In this document: one piece after another, positions 10,630 to 22,231 of the stretch | How the letters are laid out: each line of letters begins with the position of its first letter | How positions within the stretch are numbered: position 1 is the stretch's first letter | Assembly: GCA_021437785.1 (NCBI GenBank) | Contig: JAILYB010000016.1 | Location: 1,302,001-1,366,000, forward strand | Source: Rhodomyrtus psidioides | Lineage: Eukaryota; Streptophyta; Magnoliopsida; Myrtales; Myrtaceae | Length of the DNA: 64,000 bases | Reading direction: 5' to 3' | Made by a program: the position numbers and the translations under genes | The notes under the pieces: generated by a model | The model's input: only the letters and a program-made list of their open reading frames with translations | What the model was told of the DNA's origin: nothing | Database searches by the model: none

Positions 10630-11139
10630 AACAATTCGTTAATACATATTGGCCATAGTATTGCAAAAATTGCAAAAAAAATCAATTAAATGCACGAAAA
10701 CACCTAAGGATTGGCTCTGATACCACTGTTGGGATCCACGTAACACGTAGCAGAAATAAATAACAACCCATACATGTATCTCCAGAGGCGTACTTCGTGC
10801 ATTTCAATCGAAAAAAATCACAAAGTCTCAAAGGGAGTAAATAGATTACCTCTCGTAGTGTGCTTGAACGGAGGTGTCGGTTCGATGTTCTTCGATCTCA
10901 GCCTCCACAAGTGTTAGGCATCTAGTTCGGACGCACCACCAATTGACGAACGGGGAGACGACTAATAACTCCACAACAATTGTGCTAGCAATATGCGGAA
11001 TCAATATTCCGAACTTAGTATATTTTGCTCACTCAAGATTGTGAGAATATAGAGAGTGTTTGTGTTCTTCTCTCTAAGCTCTCAAAAATAATATTCCGAA
11101 CTTAGTATATTTTGCTCACTCAAGATTATGAGAATATAG
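10630..11139 (-). mobile_element. Fragment of a type D LTR (copia-like part) with a 52 bp duplication
   Basis: 10630-11087 repeats 12211-12668 of LTR D1, including the initiator-Met primer site (10712-10724, complement GGCTCTGATACCA) and the adjoining TGTTGGG. 11088-11139 then repeats about 52 bp of the same fragment (from atattccgaacttag to gagaatataga). It abuts the primer-binding site of LTR D1, where gag should begin, so the element belonging to D1 has lost its coding region here. Confidence 0.85.
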
Positions 11140-11144
11140 AACTT

Positions 11145-11162
11145 TCCCCAGTGGAGTCGCCA
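11145..11162 (-). other. Primer-binding site next to LTR D1
   Basis: Plus strand TCCCCAGTGGAGTCGCCA, sense TGGCGACTCCACTGGGGA, two bases from the LTR end. Ogre/Tat elements are reported to use a tRNA-Arg-type primer; the tRNA match itself was not checked. Same site at 22211, 51047 (minus), 37088 and 47051 (plus). Confidence 0.8.
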
Positions 11163-11164
11163 GC

Positions 11165-13979
11165 TGTCGCGACCCGTCCGAAGGCGGACGCGGCTAATGG
11201 ATTACCGATCGCGGGCCTTCCCCCGCACAAGGGTGCGGATCGCGGGCTTTGGATCGGCGCGGGCCCTCCCAGGCCCATACCAAATCGCGGCGGGAGTATT
11301 TTTCAAAGGGATTCGACGATAACAGTCGATCGCTTTCGACCTTAGTGTGGTCGTGGTGGCATGTGCAACTTGTGCATGCATTTGGAGTCGCCACCGGTCT
11401 TTCTTGGAGGGTAGACCGGAAACCTTATTGACCGATTGGGAGAGATCGATCAATTCTGCGGAACCAGAGATTTTGGGTTCGGGGACTTGGTTACGTTGAT
11501 GTCATTACCAACGCCCTTTCGGTACCTAACGCGAGTGATTTTCCCTAACTAGGATTTCATGCAGGCGCAATTTTGGGTGAGGTAAGTCTGACTTTGCATA
11601 TTAACCAGTTTAACATGCTCACGTAATCATAACAAATAAATAGATGTCAATCACATAAACATCTATCCTACGTGGTGATCATGGAATTATGATTTAATGG
11701 GTCTCGAGCCAATGAGACCACATTTAATCATTTTAATATTTTAATAACGGAGAGCTGCTCTTCGCTTCTTCTTGGTTTCTTGAACTCTTCAAGAATTGGG
11801 CCCCTAAGAGCTCGCCGACTTAAAAGGCTCATCCACGTAATCCTCGTAGCATTTACATTAACAATTGACTATGCTAAAAATAAAGATTACATGAAAAATA
11901 AAAGGAGTACGCAGCCTCCATTTAATAATTACAACCCCAAATATATAAATAATCACCATACATTAATATATACATCAATCACATTGATTAGGGATTTTTC
12001 CATGATCACCACCCTTTCACGTAAGTAATAAATTCACAATTTAAAACTTAGGAAGGCACAATAAAAATTCTACGTTGAATCATATTCAGAATTTTTACGT
12101 AAAATAAGATAGCCATAAATTTTCGATTCAAAATTAATTTAGTCTCAATTTTTGCTACGTTGATTAATTTATCATATAAAATAATCAATCTCCATTAGCC
12201 ATGTAAGACGAACAATTCGTTAATACATATTGGCCATAGTATTGCAAAAATTGCAAAAAATCAATTAAATGCACGAAAACACCTAAGGATTGGCTCTGAT
12301 ACCACTGTTGGGATCCACGTAACACGTAGCGGAAATAAATAACAACCCATACATGTATCTCCAGAGGCGTACTTCGTGCATTTCAATCGAAAAAAAATCA
12401 CAAAGTCTCAAAGGGAGTAAATAGATTACCTCTCGTAGCGTGCTTGAACGGAGGTGTCGGTTCGATGTTCTTCGATCTCAACCTCCACAAGTGTTAGGCA
12501 TATAATTCGGACGCACCACCAATTGACGAACGGGGAGACGACTAATAACTCCACAACAATTGTGCTAGCAATATGCGGAATCAATATTCCGAACTTAGTA
12601 TATTTTGCTCTCTCAAGATTATGAGAATATAGAGAGTGTTTGTGTTCTTCTCTCTAAGCTCTCAAAAATTTGCACACTCTACAAAATGTCTCCCCCCTTT
12701 CAACCTCAAAACTCTTGCCACCCTTTTATAGCCAAAAATACCTTCCAATAAATTGTATTTAAAAATAGCACTAACAATTATAAATTCTATCTAAAAATAG
12801 CACTCACAAATAAATGACATTTAAAAATAGCACTAACAATAGCACTCACAATTTATAATACAAAAATGCTATTTAAAAATAGCACTAACAATAGCACTCA
12901 CAATTTATAATACAAAAATGCTATTTAAAAATAGCACTAACAATTATAAATTCTATATAATAATAGCACTCACAAATAAATGACATTTAAAAATAGCACT
13001 AACAATAGCACTCACAATTTATAATACAAAAATGCTATTTCAAAATAGCACTAACAATAGCACTCACAATTTATAATACAAAAATACTATTTAAAAATAG
13101 CACTAACAATTATAAATTCTATCTAATAATAGCACTCACAATTTATGATAAATAAATGTCATTTAAAAATAGCACTAACAATAGCACTCACAATTTATGA
13201 TAAATAAATGTCATTTAAAAATAGCACTAACAATAGCACTCACAATTTATGATAAATAAATGTCCTTTAAAAATAGCACTAACAATAGCACTCACAATAC
13301 AAAAATGCTAAAAAAAAGGGCACTAACAAAGGTGTTAAAAATAATAACCATTATTATTATTACAAGAGTTAAAGAGGTTACCAAACAGTACAAATATGCA
13401 TAACGTATAAATACGTATGACGTATAAATACGTAGAGCATACATATACATCCGTGAAACCGGGGACTAATTGAAAGAAAAATGTGCAATTAAGCCCTTTT
13501 GGTAAAAATTGATTAAATTGGAGGGCAAATTGACCTAATTGCACTTTAAGACTTCAGAATCCAATGTCATAGCTTATAAAAAGTGAGAATTGAAAACTAA
13601 AAGACTCGAAAATGATTTTTTTTTTTTTTAGGCTCGGTACGGGTTTATGTTTGTGAAGGAACATAGTGACCCGAGCCGAATTTTTGAGATTTAAAGTGAC
13701 ACACTTGAAGAGGAAATTAAAACAAAATTATCGAATATTTTTGGGTATTTTTCTGACCACGAATGGTATTTTTCTGATTTTCTTGGGTATTTTTATAATT
13801 AAATAAACTCGAAAAATATTAAAAATACCGAAAAATATTTTTTGTTCAAAATTGGTTCCTAAGGCTAAACCAAGGCTTCCAAAGTTGATTTTGTGATTTT
13901 ATGACCTTTTTTGATATTTTTAATTAATTTTAAAGAATAAAAATCACAATAATAAATGGTAAAAAATCAGGTGTCAACA
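11165..13979 (-). mobile_element. LTR D1 (chimeric Tat LTR with copia-like insert)
   Basis: 2815 bp, TGTCGCGACCCGTCC to CAGGTGTCAACA (plus). It is flanked by a primer-binding site on the left and a polypurine tract on the right. A lone inserted element cannot give this arrangement, so D1 is shared by two internal regions, as after LTR-LTR recombination. The middle holds a copia-like part with initiator-Met site (12292-12304), its LTR end TGTTGGG (12306) and a minisatellite (12750-13330). Short frames inside recur in every D copy and are not genes. Confidence 0.9.
12750..13330 (-). repeat. Minisatellite 3 array in LTR D1
   Basis: Units of roughly 50-55 bp built from tttaaaaatagcactaaca and agcactcacaatttataata with variable spacers. 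The same array occurs in the other D copies near 16920-17335, 23827-24240, 35125-35545, 38790-39200 and 45056-45475. D1 has the longest array, which explains most of its extra length. Confidence 0.85.
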
Positions 13980-14977
13980 GCTGCCCCTCTTTGAGAGGAA
14001 TCTCGTTAGAGGTTTCTCTCAAAGATAAGGTGGCACCTGATTCCTAACCGACTCAACTGGGAAAATGAGAGAAGAAATGTTATGACATCGGATCCTTAAG
14101 CCTATTGATAAAAGCTCAAATCAATCCCTGGTTTGCTCTAACAATTTGAACATGGGCCGGAGTAAGAGAGGCTCACCTGAAGCTCACCTGTCGGATGCTG
14201 CCGGTTGCGACGACTTTCAAGAAGATGCCTAGGACTCGTCATTCAGAATATCCTAGGGAGATTAAGCTCTGACCTGTATGGTAGGTCATACCATGATGGG
14301 ATTCCTAATTGGTAGGAACCTAAGGAAGGCGCATCCCACGCTTTGGAATTTGCCAAGGATTTTGATCCGTATGGTGGATCAAACCTTTGTGTTGATCCTT
14401 ACTACGATATTTATCAATGAGTTGACCCTTATGGCGGTTTCTACCAATGAATTGACCCTTATGGCGGTTTCTACCATATGTGACCCTTCAGGCGGTTTCT
14501 ACCATTAATGTGATCCTTCAGGCGGTTTCTACCTTTGATTTGACCCTTCAGGCGGTTTCTACCTTGAGTTGACCCTTCAGGCGGTTTCTACCTTTGATTT
14601 GACCCTTCAGGCGGTTTCTACCTTGTGTTGACCCTTCAGGCGGTATCTACCATGTGTTGACCCTTCAGGCGGTATCTACCTTTGATTTTGACCCTTCAGG
14701 CGGTATCTACCTTTGATTTGACCCTTCAGGCGGTATCTACCGTCATTTGACCCTTCAGGCGGTATCTACCTTTGATTTGACCCTTCAGGCGGTATCTACC
14801 ATCATTTGACCCTTCATGCGGTATCTACCTTCAATTGACCCTTCAGGCGGTATCTACCTTCATTTGACCCTTCAGGCGGTATCTACCTTTGTTTGACCCT
14901 TCAGGCGGTGTCTACCATCAGTTTTGACTTTGAAAAGGGGTCTCATGACGAGGGTTCTCCACGTCTAAAAATTGAGA
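13980..14977 (-). other. 3' UTR attached to LTR D1
   Basis: Polypurine tract, the tctgacctgtatggtaggtc block at 14268, then a minisatellite 1 array and a single minisatellite 2 unit (14928-14968). It breaks off there and joins an inverted UTR piece. Confidence 0.8.
14393..14924 (-). repeat. Minisatellite 1 array, about 18 units
   Basis: Same 25-30 bp unit as at 9801. The half nearest the polypurine tract has mostly GGTTTCT and the far half mostly GGTATCT, so blocks of related variants have spread inside the array. Confidence 0.9.
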
Positions 14978-15366
14978 CTAAGACACTGAAACAGTCTTCT
15001 CTGACTAAGACACTTAGGTTAACATATAGCTTAGCTCGAAGAAGTACGAGCAAGACTATTTCTTTCTCATTTTGCAGGGTTCTTGACTTGTAAACCCGGA
15101 GCAGATGGTGAAGATTTTCATTCAATGGCCTCGACTCCAAGGCGGGTCCCCCTTGAAGATCAATAACCAAGCCCAACATTACGGTCCCGTGGAAAACCTC
15201 CCGACCGATCAAAATGTATGCGCTGCGAATGAGCCTAAAACCTAGGCACAGGTTAGTAGGGAATTGAGTGCATCCACTGGGGACTCCACTGGGGAAACCG
15301 CCTGAAGGGTTGTTGATATAACAACTGTCGTGAAACCGCCTGAAGGGTTATGATGTATCCGCCAGC
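14978..15366 (+). other. Inverted UTR piece and primer-site scraps before LTR D2
   Basis: 14978-15277 is the 3' UTR block of about 32030-32320 in plus orientation, opposite to its neighbours. It carries the exon-like module (15080-15251). It is followed by a sense primer site joined to a minisatellite 1 unit (ctccactggggaaaccgcct), a short unfamiliar stretch with another aaccgcctgaaggg, and ccgccagc against LTR D2. At least three breakpoints lie within 90 bp. Confidence 0.75.
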
Positions 15367-17979
15367 TGTCGCGACCCGTCCGGAAGCGGACGCGGCTAAT
15401 GGATTACCGATCGCGGGTCTTTGATCGGCGCGAGCCCTCCCAGGCCCATACCAAATCACGGCGGGAGTATTTTTCAGAAGGATTCGACGATAAGAGTCGA
15501 TCGCTTTCGACCTTAGTGTGGTCGTGGTGGCATGTGCAACTTGTGCATGCATTTAGAGTCGCCACCGGTCTTTCTTGGAGGGTAGACCGGAAACCTTACT
15601 GATCGATTGGGAGAGATCGATCAGTTCTACGGAACCAGAGTTTTTGGGTTCGGGGACTTGGTTACGCTGGTGTCGTTACCAACGCCCTTTCGGTACCTAA
15701 CGCTAGTGATTTTCCTAATTAAGATTTCATGCAGGCGCAATTTTGGGTGATGTAAGTCTGACTTTGCACATTAACCAGTTTAACATGCTCACGTAATCAT
15801 AATAAATAAATAGATGTCAATCACATAAACATCTATCCTACGTGGTGATCATGGAATTATGATTTAATGGGTCTCGAGCCAATGAGACCACATTTAATCA
15901 TTTTAATATTTTAATAACGGAGAGCCGCTCTTCGCTTCTTCTTGGTTTCTTGAACTCTTCAAGAATTGGGCCCCAAAGAGCTCGCCGACTTAAAAGGCTC
16001 CTCCACGTAATCCTCGCAGCATTTACATCAACAATTGACTATGCTAAAAATAAAGATTACATGAAAAATAAAAGGAGTACGCAGCCTCCATTTAATAACT
16101 ACAACCCCAAATATATAAATAATCATCATACATTCATATATACATCAATCACATTGATTAGGGATTTTTCCATGATCACCACCCTTCCACGTAAGTAATA
16201 AATTCACAATTTAAAACTTAGGAAGGCACAATAAAAATTCTACGTTGAATCATATTCAGAATTTTTATGTAAAATAAGATAGCCATAAATTTTCGATTCA
16301 AAATTGATTTAGTCTCAATTTTTGCTACGTTGATTAATTTATCATATAAAATAATTAACCTCCATTAGCCATGTAAGACGAACAATTCGTTAATACATAT
16401 TGGCCATAGTATTGCAAAAATTGCAAAAAATCAATTAAATGCACGAAAACACCTAAGGATCGGCTCTGATACCACTGTTGGGATCCACGTAACACGTAGC
16501 GGAAATAAATAACAACCCATACATGTATCTCCAGAGGCGTACTTCGTGCATTTCAATCGAAAAAAATCACAAAGCCTCAAAGAGAGTAAATAGATTACCT
16601 CTCGTAGCGTGCTTGAACGGAGGTGTCAGTTCGATGTTCTTCGATCTCAGCCTCCACAAGTGTTAGGCATCTAGTTCGGACGCACCACCAATTGACGAAC
16701 GGGGAGACGACTAATAACTCCACAACAATTGTGCTAGCAATATGCGGAATCAATATTCCGAACTTAGCATATTTTGCTCACTCAAGATTATGAGAATATA
16801 GAGAGTGTTTGTGTTCTTCTCTCTAGGCTCTCAAAAATTTGCACACTCTACAAAATGTCTCTCTCCCTTCAACCTCAAAACTCTTGCCATCCTTTTATAG
16901 CCAAAAATACCTTCCAATAAATTATATTTAAAAATAGCACTAACAATTATAAATTCTATCTAAAAATAGCACTCACAAATAAATGACATTTAAAAATAGC
17001 ACTAACAATAGCACTCACAATTTATAATACAAAAATTCTATTTAAAAATAGCACTAACAATAGCACTCACAATTTATAATACAAAAATGCTATTTAAAAA
17101 TAGCACTAACAATTATAAATTCTATCTAATAATAGCACTCACAATTTATGATAAATAAATGCCATTTAAAAATAGCACTAACAATAGCACTCACAATTTA
17201 TGATAAATAAATGTCATTTAAAAATAGCACTAACAATAGCACTCACAATTTATAATACAAAAAATGCTATTTAAAAATAGCACTAGCAATAGCACTCACA
17301 ATACAAAAATGCTAAAAAAAAAGGCACTAACAAAGGTGTTAAAAATAATAACCATTATTATTATTACAAGAGTTAAAGAGGTTACCAAACAGTACAAATA
17401 TGCATAACGTATAAATACGTATGACATATAAATACGTAGAGCATACGTATACATCCGTGAAACCGGGGACTAATTGAAAGAAAAATGTGCAATTAAGCCC
17501 TTTTGGTAAAAAATGATTAAATTGGAGGGCAAATTGACCTAATTGCACTTTAAGACTTTAGAATCCAATGTCATAGCTTATAAAAAGTGAGAATTGAAAA
17601 CTAAAAGACTCGAAAATAATTTTTTTTAGGCTCGGTTCGGGTTTATGTTTGTGAAGGAACATAGTGACCCGAGCCGAATTTTTGAGATTTAATGTGACAC
17701 ACTTGAAGAGGAAATTAAAACAAAATTATCGAATATTTTTGGGTATTTTTCTGACCACGAATGGTATTTTTCTGATTTTTTGGGTATTTTTATAATTAAA
17801 TAAACTCGAAAAATATTAAAAATACCGAAAAATATTTTTTGTTCAAAATTGGTTCCTAAGGTTAAACCAAGGCTTCCAAAGTTGATTTTGTGATTTTATG
17901 ACCTTTTTTGATATTTTTAATTAATTTTAAAGAATAAAAATCACAATAATAAATGGTAAAAAAAAATCAGGTATCAACA
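15367..17979 (-). mobile_element. LTR D2
   Basis: 2613 bp, same family and structure as D1, with initiator-Met site at 16462-16474 and minisatellite 3 near 16920-17335. Polypurine tract complement at 17980. From 16595 on, it and the following UTR to about 19755 are repeated at 23503-26661 with under 1% difference by eye. Confidence 0.9.
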
Positions 17980-19765
17980 GCTGCCCCTCTTTGAGAGGAA
18001 TCTCGTTAGAGGTTTCTCTCAAAGATAAGGTGGCACCTGATTCCTAACCGACTCAACTGGGAAAATAAGAGAAGAAATGTTATGACATCGGATCCTTAAG
18101 CCTATTGATAAAAGCTCAAATCAATCCCCGGTTTGCTCTAACAATTTGAACATGGGCCGGAGTGAGAGAGGCTTACCTGAAGCTCACCTGTCGGATGCTG
18201 CCGGTTGCGACGACTTTCAAGAAGATGCCTAGGACTCGTCATTCAGAATATCCTAGGGAGATTAAGCTCTGACCTGTATGGTAGGTCATACCATTATGGG
18301 ATTCCTAACTGGTAGGAACCTGAGGAAGGCGTATCCCATGCTTGAGGATTCGCCAGTGATTTTGATCCATATGGTGGATCAGACCTTTGTGTTGATCCTT
18401 ACGGCGATATTTACCAATGAGTTGACCCTTATGGCGGTTTCTACCAATGAATTGACCCTTATGGCGGTTTCTACCATATGTGACCCTTCAAGCGGTTTCT
18501 GCCATTAATGTGACCCTTCAGGCGGTTTCTACCTTGGTTTGACCCTTCAGGCGGTTTCTACCTTGAGTTGACCCTTCAGGCGGTTTCTACCTTATATTGA
18601 CCCTTCAGGCGGTTTCTACCTTGACTTGACCCTTCAGGCGGTATCTACCTTGAGTTGACCCTTCAGGCGGTATCTACCATAGTTTTGACCTTGAAAAGGG
18701 GTCTTATGACGAGGGTTCTCCATGTCCGATGAGACTGCCTAAATTATGAAAAGGGGTCTCATGACGAGGGTTCTCCACGTCCGATGAGACTGTCTGATTT
18801 TTGAAAAGGGGTCTCATGACGAGGGTTCTCCACGTCCGATGAGACTGCCTAAATTATGAAAAGGGGTCTCATGACGAGGGTTCTCCACGTCCGATGAGAC
18901 TGTCTGATTTTTGAAAAGGGGTCTCATGACGAGGGTTCTCCACGTCCGATGAGACTGCCTAAATTATGAAAAGGGGTCTCATGACGAGGGTTCTCCACGT
19001 CCGATGAGACTGTTTGATATTTTGAAAATGGGTCCTGGGAAGAGGGTTCTCCACGTCTGATAGGACTTTTCTTTTAAAAGGGTTTTTCTTCCCCTCTTTT
19101 TTAGAGACCCCGAAGTTTGTCGGGAATTCAGTTTTTGAAGCAGTGAAAGATTTTATTTTGACAAAGCTTCACTTGAGTCTGTTGAGGCGACATTCTGGGA
19201 GCTGGGTTCTCCAGGTATCCTGCAGAAGTTAGCGCCTGAAAGATTTTTCTTCACCAAGAAAACGTTAGTAATATTTGGGAAGGCCACGGCTGTCCATTTG
19301 ACAAAAACCGTATGACTTAAGTTTTAATCGTGAAATGTGCATTTTGATGCTGGAGGTTATCCAAAGCATTCTTGCAACATGCAAATGTGATCACAAATCC
19401 CTTGCACGGAAAATCTGGACCAACAGTTTGAAAGTTCCAAAAAAAGTTTGTTCAAAACAATCAATTGGAATATTTCTCGACAAGGAGGTCTTCTCACCTG
19501 TTTTGATATAGTGGTTTTTATAGGGGATGCACTCAATTCCCTACTAACCTGTGCCTAGGTTTTAGGCTCATTCGCAGCGCATACATTTTGATCGGTCGGG
19601 AGGTTTTCCACGGGACCGTAATGTTGGGCTTGGTTATTGATCTTCAAGGGGGACCCGCCTTGGAGTCGAGGCCATTGAATGAAAATCTTCACCATCTGCT
19701 CCGGGTTTACAAGTCAAGAACCCTGCAAAATTAGAAAGAAATAGTCTTGCTCGTACTTCTTCGAG
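17980..19765 (-). other. 3' UTR between LTR D2 and the gag-protease ORF
   Basis: Order on the plus strand: polypurine tract, minisatellite 1 (18395-18686, about 10 units), minisatellite 2 (18692-19070), the ccgaagtttgtcgggaattc block, the ggaggttatccaaagcattc block, then an exon-like module (19549-19722). At about 19771 it joins the end of the gag-protease ORF with no RT, RNase H or integrase between, so some 4-5 kb expected for pol is missing. Confidence 0.85.
18692..19070 (-). repeat. Minisatellite 2 array, about 7 units
   Basis: Units of about 53-55 bp with GAAAAGGGGTCTCATGACGA, then GGGTTCTCCACGTCC and gatgagactg. Two alternating unit types (ending cctaaattat or tctgattttt) form a higher-order repeat. 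Related arrays lie at 25598-25976 (about 7), 32780-33270 (9, inverted) and 40936-41396 (8). Confidence 0.92.
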
Positions 19766-22171
19766 CTAAGCTATTATGGCGGGCACATAATAGCGGACTT
19801 TCTGGTGCAGACTGGATGGTACGGCTCCGGCTACGTGTATCCATGGTCTCCCAAGAAGGAATCCGAAGGCACTCGGTAAGTCCATCACTTGAAACTCGAT
19901 AGAAAATTTGGTCGGGCCTATGAAAACGTCCAGCTCGATTTCTCCTACCACCGCCTTCTTCGTTCCATCAAAGGCTCTGATGCTGGCTTTGGAGGTCCTG
20001 ATCAGTTCCTCTTTTATACCCAGATTCCTCAAAGTGGCCAGAGGACAAATATTAAAAGCGGAGCCATTATCGATCAGTACGCGAGACACTTGCTTTCCGT
20101 GGTATCTGACCGTTATGTATAATGCCTTATTATGTGCCCGCCCTTCCATTGGGAAGTCTTCATCCGAGAAACTCATTTGGTCTTTTAGCAGAACAGCGCC
20201 AACAAAGTCTTCGAGCTGATCCTCGTTAATAGACTCGGGTACATGTACTTCATTCAGAATCTTCATTAAAGCCTTCTTGTGCTTCTCTGAATTTAAGAAC
20301 AAATTTAGCAGAGAGATCTGGGCCGGCATTTTTCGTAGTTGTTCTATCACTTCGAATTCGCTTGTTTTAATGATAGACAAAAGCTTTTCGGCGTCCTCTT
20401 TAGATACATCTTTTTTCTCAGGTTCGCCTTCTCGTGGTGCATAAAATTTCCCTGATCGCATTAAGGCACTGATCTCGCTCGTTCCATAATCCCAGTGAAC
20501 TTTCTTGGGATCATAATACTCTACAGGAGGAATCTTTATCACCACAGGTGAGGTTTTCTCGACTCCTGTGTCCAACTCATTATCTGCTTTGTCGTCAGTA
20601 AGGCGAATTACAACTGGCTTAATCAGGCCATCATCATCCCCCTTCCAGTTGTCGATCTTGGTTAAACTGATGACCAAAGGCTTTGTACTGTCCACCATTC
20701 CTACCAGATCATTGGGTTTTTTAGGCCCGTGTGTAAGTTCTACGCGGACCTTGTCTGAATCTGTTCCGATCTTTAAACAATTTTTCTTTTTGTCATCGAA
20801 GATCACTCCTACGGTTTGGTGATCAGGAAGTGGGTTTTGTTGCACGTTTGGCTCTGTTTTGGCGAATTCAAGGATGCGACTGTCGATAAGGGCTTGCACC
20901 TTGTGCTTCAAAACAATGCAATTGTCTACGTTATGGCCCTTCTCTCCCATGTGATAGGCACATGACTGGCTTTCATCGTACCCATTATATTTCACCGGAT
21001 TCGGCCTTGGAGGCTCTTTAGCCACTAAGTGCTCCTCTAGTAACATAGGAAGCAATTTCGATAACGGCCTTGGCAGGGGGGTGAACTGCTTGGGAGGCAA
21101 CTTCTTCCTTAGCTCATATGGTTTCTGTGCCGACATTGACGAGTTTCCTTGCACCGTACTTGAATTGGAGAACTGCTTAGGTCTGGGTGGGTTTGGCATG
21201 AAGGCCACATCAACTCCCGCCTCCTTCTCCCTTCGGGCCGGATACTGACGTCTTGCTGCGATTTCTGGTGTTTTCCTTTCCCTCATCGCCCATTCCAGCC
21301 TTTCTGCGATTTTTATGAGGTGTACAAATGTTTGGCAACCAGATGTGTTCAGCCTATCGAAATATTCGTAAGGCAATGCTTTTAAGAAAAGGTCGACCAG
21401 CTCATCCTCTGGAATAGATGGTTTGACTTGTGTTGCTAAGGCCGGCCATCTTTGAGCGTAGGTGCGAATTGGCTCGTTCCTCCCTTTTGTGGTCCTCAGC
21501 AATTCTTCTCTAGAAGGTGCTGTAGCAGTATTGAATTTATATTGATGTAAAAAGTCCTCTGCCAGGTCTTCCCATCCATCATAGTCCTCCAAATCTAATT
21601 CGATGAACCAAGCCAGAGCAGCACCCGCCAGACTCTCTTGAAATGTGTTCATCAGCAAGGGAACGTAGTCAGAAAAAAGTGCCATTTTGCGTAGGTAATA
21701 TTTTAAGTGGGCTCGGGGGCAGCTCGTCCCGTTGTATTTTCTGACGAAATCGGGTTCTTTATAGTCTGACGGCGCTTCAATTTTTGCAAATGGTGATATC
21801 TTGTCAAATCGAGCCAACTCATACCCTTGGCTGCTTAGGCATTCCTCTATCTTCGCTAGCCTCTTTGCGCCTTCTTCGATTTTGCCCGGGGGTTTCTCCT
21901 TTTTGTCTTTTTCTAGGTCGATGAGTACAGACGCGACCTTCGGTAGTGCATCAGCTGCTAACACTTGATTAACATTCTCGGCCACATTCTCCTCCTGAGC
22001 TCGCGCCACATTCGAAGCATTGGGGGGTGCGGGCGGAGCATCCTGGCTGAGGTCATGATTTCTTTCTTGTGCAGCCACCATCATGGCTTTCATTTCTGCT
22101 AGCATGGTGGCCATTGACGCCATTTGACCTTCCAAACTGCCCACGCGGGATCCCAACTCCTCTTGCTCCAT
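19766..22171 (-). CDS. Tat/Ogre gag-protease polyprotein, pol lost
   Basis: 801 codons from ATG at 22171 to stop 19766-19768. The frame is also open upstream through the primer site into the LTR, but no earlier ATG comes directly after the primer site; the 22171 ATG opens a helical, Met-rich start (MEQEELGSRVGSLEGQMA). The capsid-type gag core lies around residues 158-190 (YYLRKMALFSDYVPLL, GAALAWF). A CX2HX5HX4C zinc knuckle is at 404-418 (CAYHMGEKGHNVDNC). A retropepsin has its active site LIDNGSA at about 700 and LLGRPW at 772-777. Gag forms the particle and binds RNA; the protease cuts the polyprotein. No internal stop or frameshift. The last few codons come from a junction with UTR sequence, and RT, RNase H and integrase are absent, so it could only act with enzymes from another copy. 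Confidence 0.92.
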   Translation of the reverse strand: MEQEELGSRVGSLEGQMASMATMLAEMKAMMVAAQERNHDLSQDAPPAPPNASNVARAQEENVAENVNQVLAADALPKVASVLIDLEKDKKEKPPGKIEEGAKRLAKIEECLSSQGYELARFDKISPFAKIEAPSDYKEPDFVRKYNGTSCPRAHLKYYLRKMALFSDYVPLLMNTFQESLAGAALAWFIELDLEDYDGWEDLAEDFLHQYKFNTATAPSREELLRTTKGRNEPIRTYAQRWPALATQVKPSIPEDELVDLFLKALPYEYFDRLNTSGCQTFVHLIKIAERLEWAMRERKTPEIAARRQYPARREKEAGVDVAFMPNPPRPKQFSNSSTVQGNSSMSAQKPYELRKKLPPKQFTPLPRPLSKLLPMLLEEHLVAKEPPRPNPVKYNGYDESQSCAYHMGEKGHNVDNCIVLKHKVQALIDSRILEFAKTEPNVQQNPLPDHQTVGVIFDDKKKNCLKIGTDSDKVRVELTHGPKKPNDLVGMVDSTKPLVISLTKIDNWKGDDDGLIKPVVIRLTDDKADNELDTGVEKTSPVVIKIPPVEYYDPKKVHWDYGTSEISALMRSGKFYAPREGEPEKKDVSKEDAEKLLSIIKTSEFEVIEQLRKMPAQISLLNLFLNSEKHKKALMKILNEVHVPESINEDQLEDFVGAVLLKDQMSFSDEDFPMEGRAHNKALYITVRYHGKQVSRVLIDNGSAFNICPLATLRNLGIKEELIRTSKASIRAFDGTKKAVVGEIELDVFIGPTKFSIEFQVMDLPSAFGFLLGRPWIHVAGAVPSSLHQKVRYYVPAIIA

Positions 22172-22210
22172 TCTGGCTCGGAGACGAGTTATAATACGAG
22201 TTATTCTTCG

Positions 22211-22228
22211 TCCCCAGTGGAGTCGCCA
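22211..22228 (-). other. Primer-binding site of the gag-carrying copy
   Basis: Complement TCCCCAGTGGAGTCGCCA, three bases from the LTR end at 22232 and 40 bp upstream of the chosen gag ATG. The leader is very short compared with the long leaders common in Ogre. Confidence 0.82.
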
Positions 22229-22231
22229 GTC

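Noticed and set aside
11780..12028. An 82-codon frame and a 69-codon frame found in every type D LTR (for example 11780-12028 and 13335-13544)
   Set aside because: They lie wholly inside LTR sequence, have low-complexity composition, and follow the repeat copies exactly. No family resemblance.
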